Assembly: GCA_016794615.1 (NCBI GenBank)
Contig: JAEUJO010000282.1
Location: forward strand, 1-33,733
From: Pseudonocardia sp.
Lineage (GTDB): Bacteria; Actinomycetota; Actinomycetes; Mycobacteriales; Pseudonocardiaceae
Direction of reading: 5' to 3'
DNA length: 33,733 bases
Position numbers and translations under genes: made by a program. This document shows positions 32,708 through 33,733 of this stretch, in pieces; the first letter of the stretch is position 1; each line of letters opens with the position of its first letter. The notes under the pieces are model-generated. The model ran no database searches and was not told where the DNA came from. It worked only from the letters and a program-made list of their open reading frames with translations.

Positions 32708-33105
32708 CGCCCCTCCCCGTGCCCTGTGACTCCTCGCGGTCCCGCTCTCAACGCTTGCAAGTGCTCGTCGAACCGCTTGTCGGCCAGCGGGACCGCGTCG
32801 CGGTACCACGTCTCCCAGCGACCGGACTTGTCGCCCGCGACGAGGAAGACAGCTTCGCGCTCCGGATCGAAGACGAACAACAGCCGTACCTCACTCGCGC
32901 CGGTAGACGGTGGCCGCAGCTCTTTCATGTTGTGGTGCCGGCTGCCGTGGATCCGGTCCACCAGCGGTCGCCCGAGTGCCGGTCCGACCGCCGCCAACTG
33001 CTCGATCGCGTCCGCGATCCCGTCGGCCGTGGCAGGGTCGTCACGGCACAGGCTCAGGTACCAGTGCTCCACGTCCTCGTGCAGGCTGATCTCCCAAGCC
33101 ACCAC
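32704..33105 (-). CDS. RelE/HigB-like toxin (phage Gp49-like)
   Basis: 133 aa. Contains the Gp49-like/HigB core: HNMKELRPPSTGASEVRLLF, then VFDPEREAVFLVAGDKSGRW and ETWYRDAVPLADKRFDEHL, which match family members that act as ribosome-dependent mRNA endonucleases. The N-terminus EISLHEDVEHWYLSL is also typical. The start is one of two consecutive GTG codons at 33105-33100. There is no ribosome-binding site, but TANNNT boxes stand just upstream, so the mRNA may be leaderless. It overlaps the XRE antitoxin gene by 4 nt. Catalytic residues are not assigned from sequence alone. Confidence 0.9.
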   Translation of the reverse strand: MVAWEISLHEDVEHWYLSLCRDDPATADGIADAIEQLAAVGPALGRPLVDRIHGSRHHNMKELRPPSTGASEVRLLFVFDPEREAVFLVAGDKSGRWETWYRDAVPLADKRFDEHLQALRAGPRGVTGHGEGR

Positions 33106-33108
33106 GGC

Positions 33109-33119
33109 AATATAACCTA
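33109..33119 (-). promoter_or_regulatory. Candidate leaderless promoter of the toxin-antitoxin pair
   Basis: On the minus strand TAGGTT (33119-33114) and the overlapping TATATT (33114-33109) both match TANNNT. TATATT ends 3 nt before the first GTG and 6 nt before the second, the spacing at which transcription would start on the start codon itself. No Shine-Dalgarno is present. The -35 region is weak (CTGTCA 15 nt upstream of TATATT). Confidence 0.35.
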
Positions 33120-33414
33120 TCGGTCATTGTGACAGACTGGCCCTGGGCGGCCGGACTCGACGAGTTGATCCGCCGCGCCCTGCACGACCCCCTTCCCGTA
33201 GCCGCCTAACCACTGCCCCGACAGGGCCCGACCGGAGACGACCGGTGGAAGTGCCGGACAGACCGGCGGCTCAAGCGCGCATACCGGCGTCCGGCCAGCC
33301 ACGAGATCAACTACACACCGCCGACAAGATCAACGGTGGATCCAGGCTGAGCCCCGGTCCATGAGCGGCGGCACACTCCGCGGGCGGCGCCCGGTGCACC
33401 GGTGCCGCGGCGCA
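33120..33414. other. Stretch without a supported gene
   Basis: A 26-codon plus-strand frame at 33129-33209 (GTG start, WPWAAGLDELIRRALHDPLP) is the only item with any protein-like look. It could be a tiny gene or a C-terminal fragment, with too little evidence to call. Nothing else is seen. Confidence 0.25.
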
Positions 33415-33733
33415 TCAGAGCGGGATCGGTGTGCCCCCGCGAGCGGCGAGGAGCTGCCTCAGGTACTCGCTCTCGCTCGACTGCGCGCTGAGCATCTGCG
33501 CAGCGAGGTTGCGCACCTCCGGCACCGACGCGTGCTCGGACGCGTACTGGAGCATGACCGCCCCGCCCTCGTGGTGGCGGAGCATGAGCTGCAGGAACAG
33601 CACGTCCATCTGGTCGCCCGACGCCGCACGCAGGGCGCGGAGCTGGTCCGATGTGGCCATTCCCGGCATCGTCTCGACGCCGCCCGTGGCCGTCGCCGAA
33701 TGTGCGTGGTCCGGCGATGCCATCCACGCCATG
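33415..33733 (-). CDS. DUF305-family protein, partial (5' end outside the window)
   Basis: The C-terminal 106 codons of a DUF305 protein, a ferritin-like four-helix family often linked to copper. The signature LRHHEGGAVMLQYASEHA is followed by PEVRNLAAQMLSAQSSESEY and LRQLLAARGG before the stop at 33415. An upstream His-rich segment (SPDHAHS) and Met-rich residues (ETMPGM) suit metal binding. Members are normally exported with an N-terminal signal or lipobox; that part lies beyond the right edge. An ATG at 33732 is in frame but is probably internal. Confidence 0.85.
   Translation of the reverse strand, partial: MAWMASPDHAHSATATGGVETMPGMATSDQLRALRAASGDQMDVLFLQLMLRHHEGGAVMLQYASEHASVPEVRNLAAQMLSAQSSESEYLRQLLAARGGTPIPL

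Overview
The window is high-GC DNA with many GTG starts, ATGA-type stop/start overlaps, a Tat-type lipoprotein signal and candidate leaderless promoters. It suggests a filamentous actinomycete, perhaps Pseudonocardiaceae-like; no rRNA or other taxonomic marker is present, so the genus is a guess.

Left part (1-6124): a peptide/nickel-type ABC importer operon on the minus strand (substrate-binding lipoprotein, two permeases, and a fused double ATPase that runs off the left edge). It is divergent from an IclR-family regulator. A strong-looking promoter and a 15-bp perfect palindrome lie between the two units. From 6175 to about 6990 is a graveyard: a frameshifted Phd-like antitoxin, a truncated toxin partner, and a frameshifted tail that looks like formate-tetrahydrofolate ligase on the opposite strand.

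Centre (7144-28582): six co-directional, tightly packed genes. The first three encode a complete ABC-type Tc (toxin complex) insecticidal-toxin-like machine: a fused TcB-TcC cocoon ending in an unrecognised toxin domain, and a TcA split over two genes, the first carrying peptidoglycan-binding-like, carboxypeptidase-regulatory-like and PA14-like modules. The next three encode a CHAT caspase-like protease with intact His/Cys, a small Cys/His-rich protein and a four-helix membrane protein. The junctions are a 5-nt gap (TcA1/TcA2), an 8-nt gap or 4-nt overlap depending on the start chosen (TcA2/CHAT), and two ATGA overlaps. I infer one transcription unit in which the toxin is made together with a protease/membrane module that could act in maturation, release or control. 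No holin, endolysin or spanin release cassette is visible.

Right part (28583-33733): an IS66-family element with perfect 15-bp ends but no target duplication sits between two truncated minus-strand genes (an unknown protein missing its N-terminus and a HIRAN-domain protein missing its C-terminus), so it probably marks a deletion. Then come tRNA-Arg(CCG), a HigBA-like toxin-antitoxin pair with a possibly leaderless promoter, and a DUF305 protein cut by the right edge.
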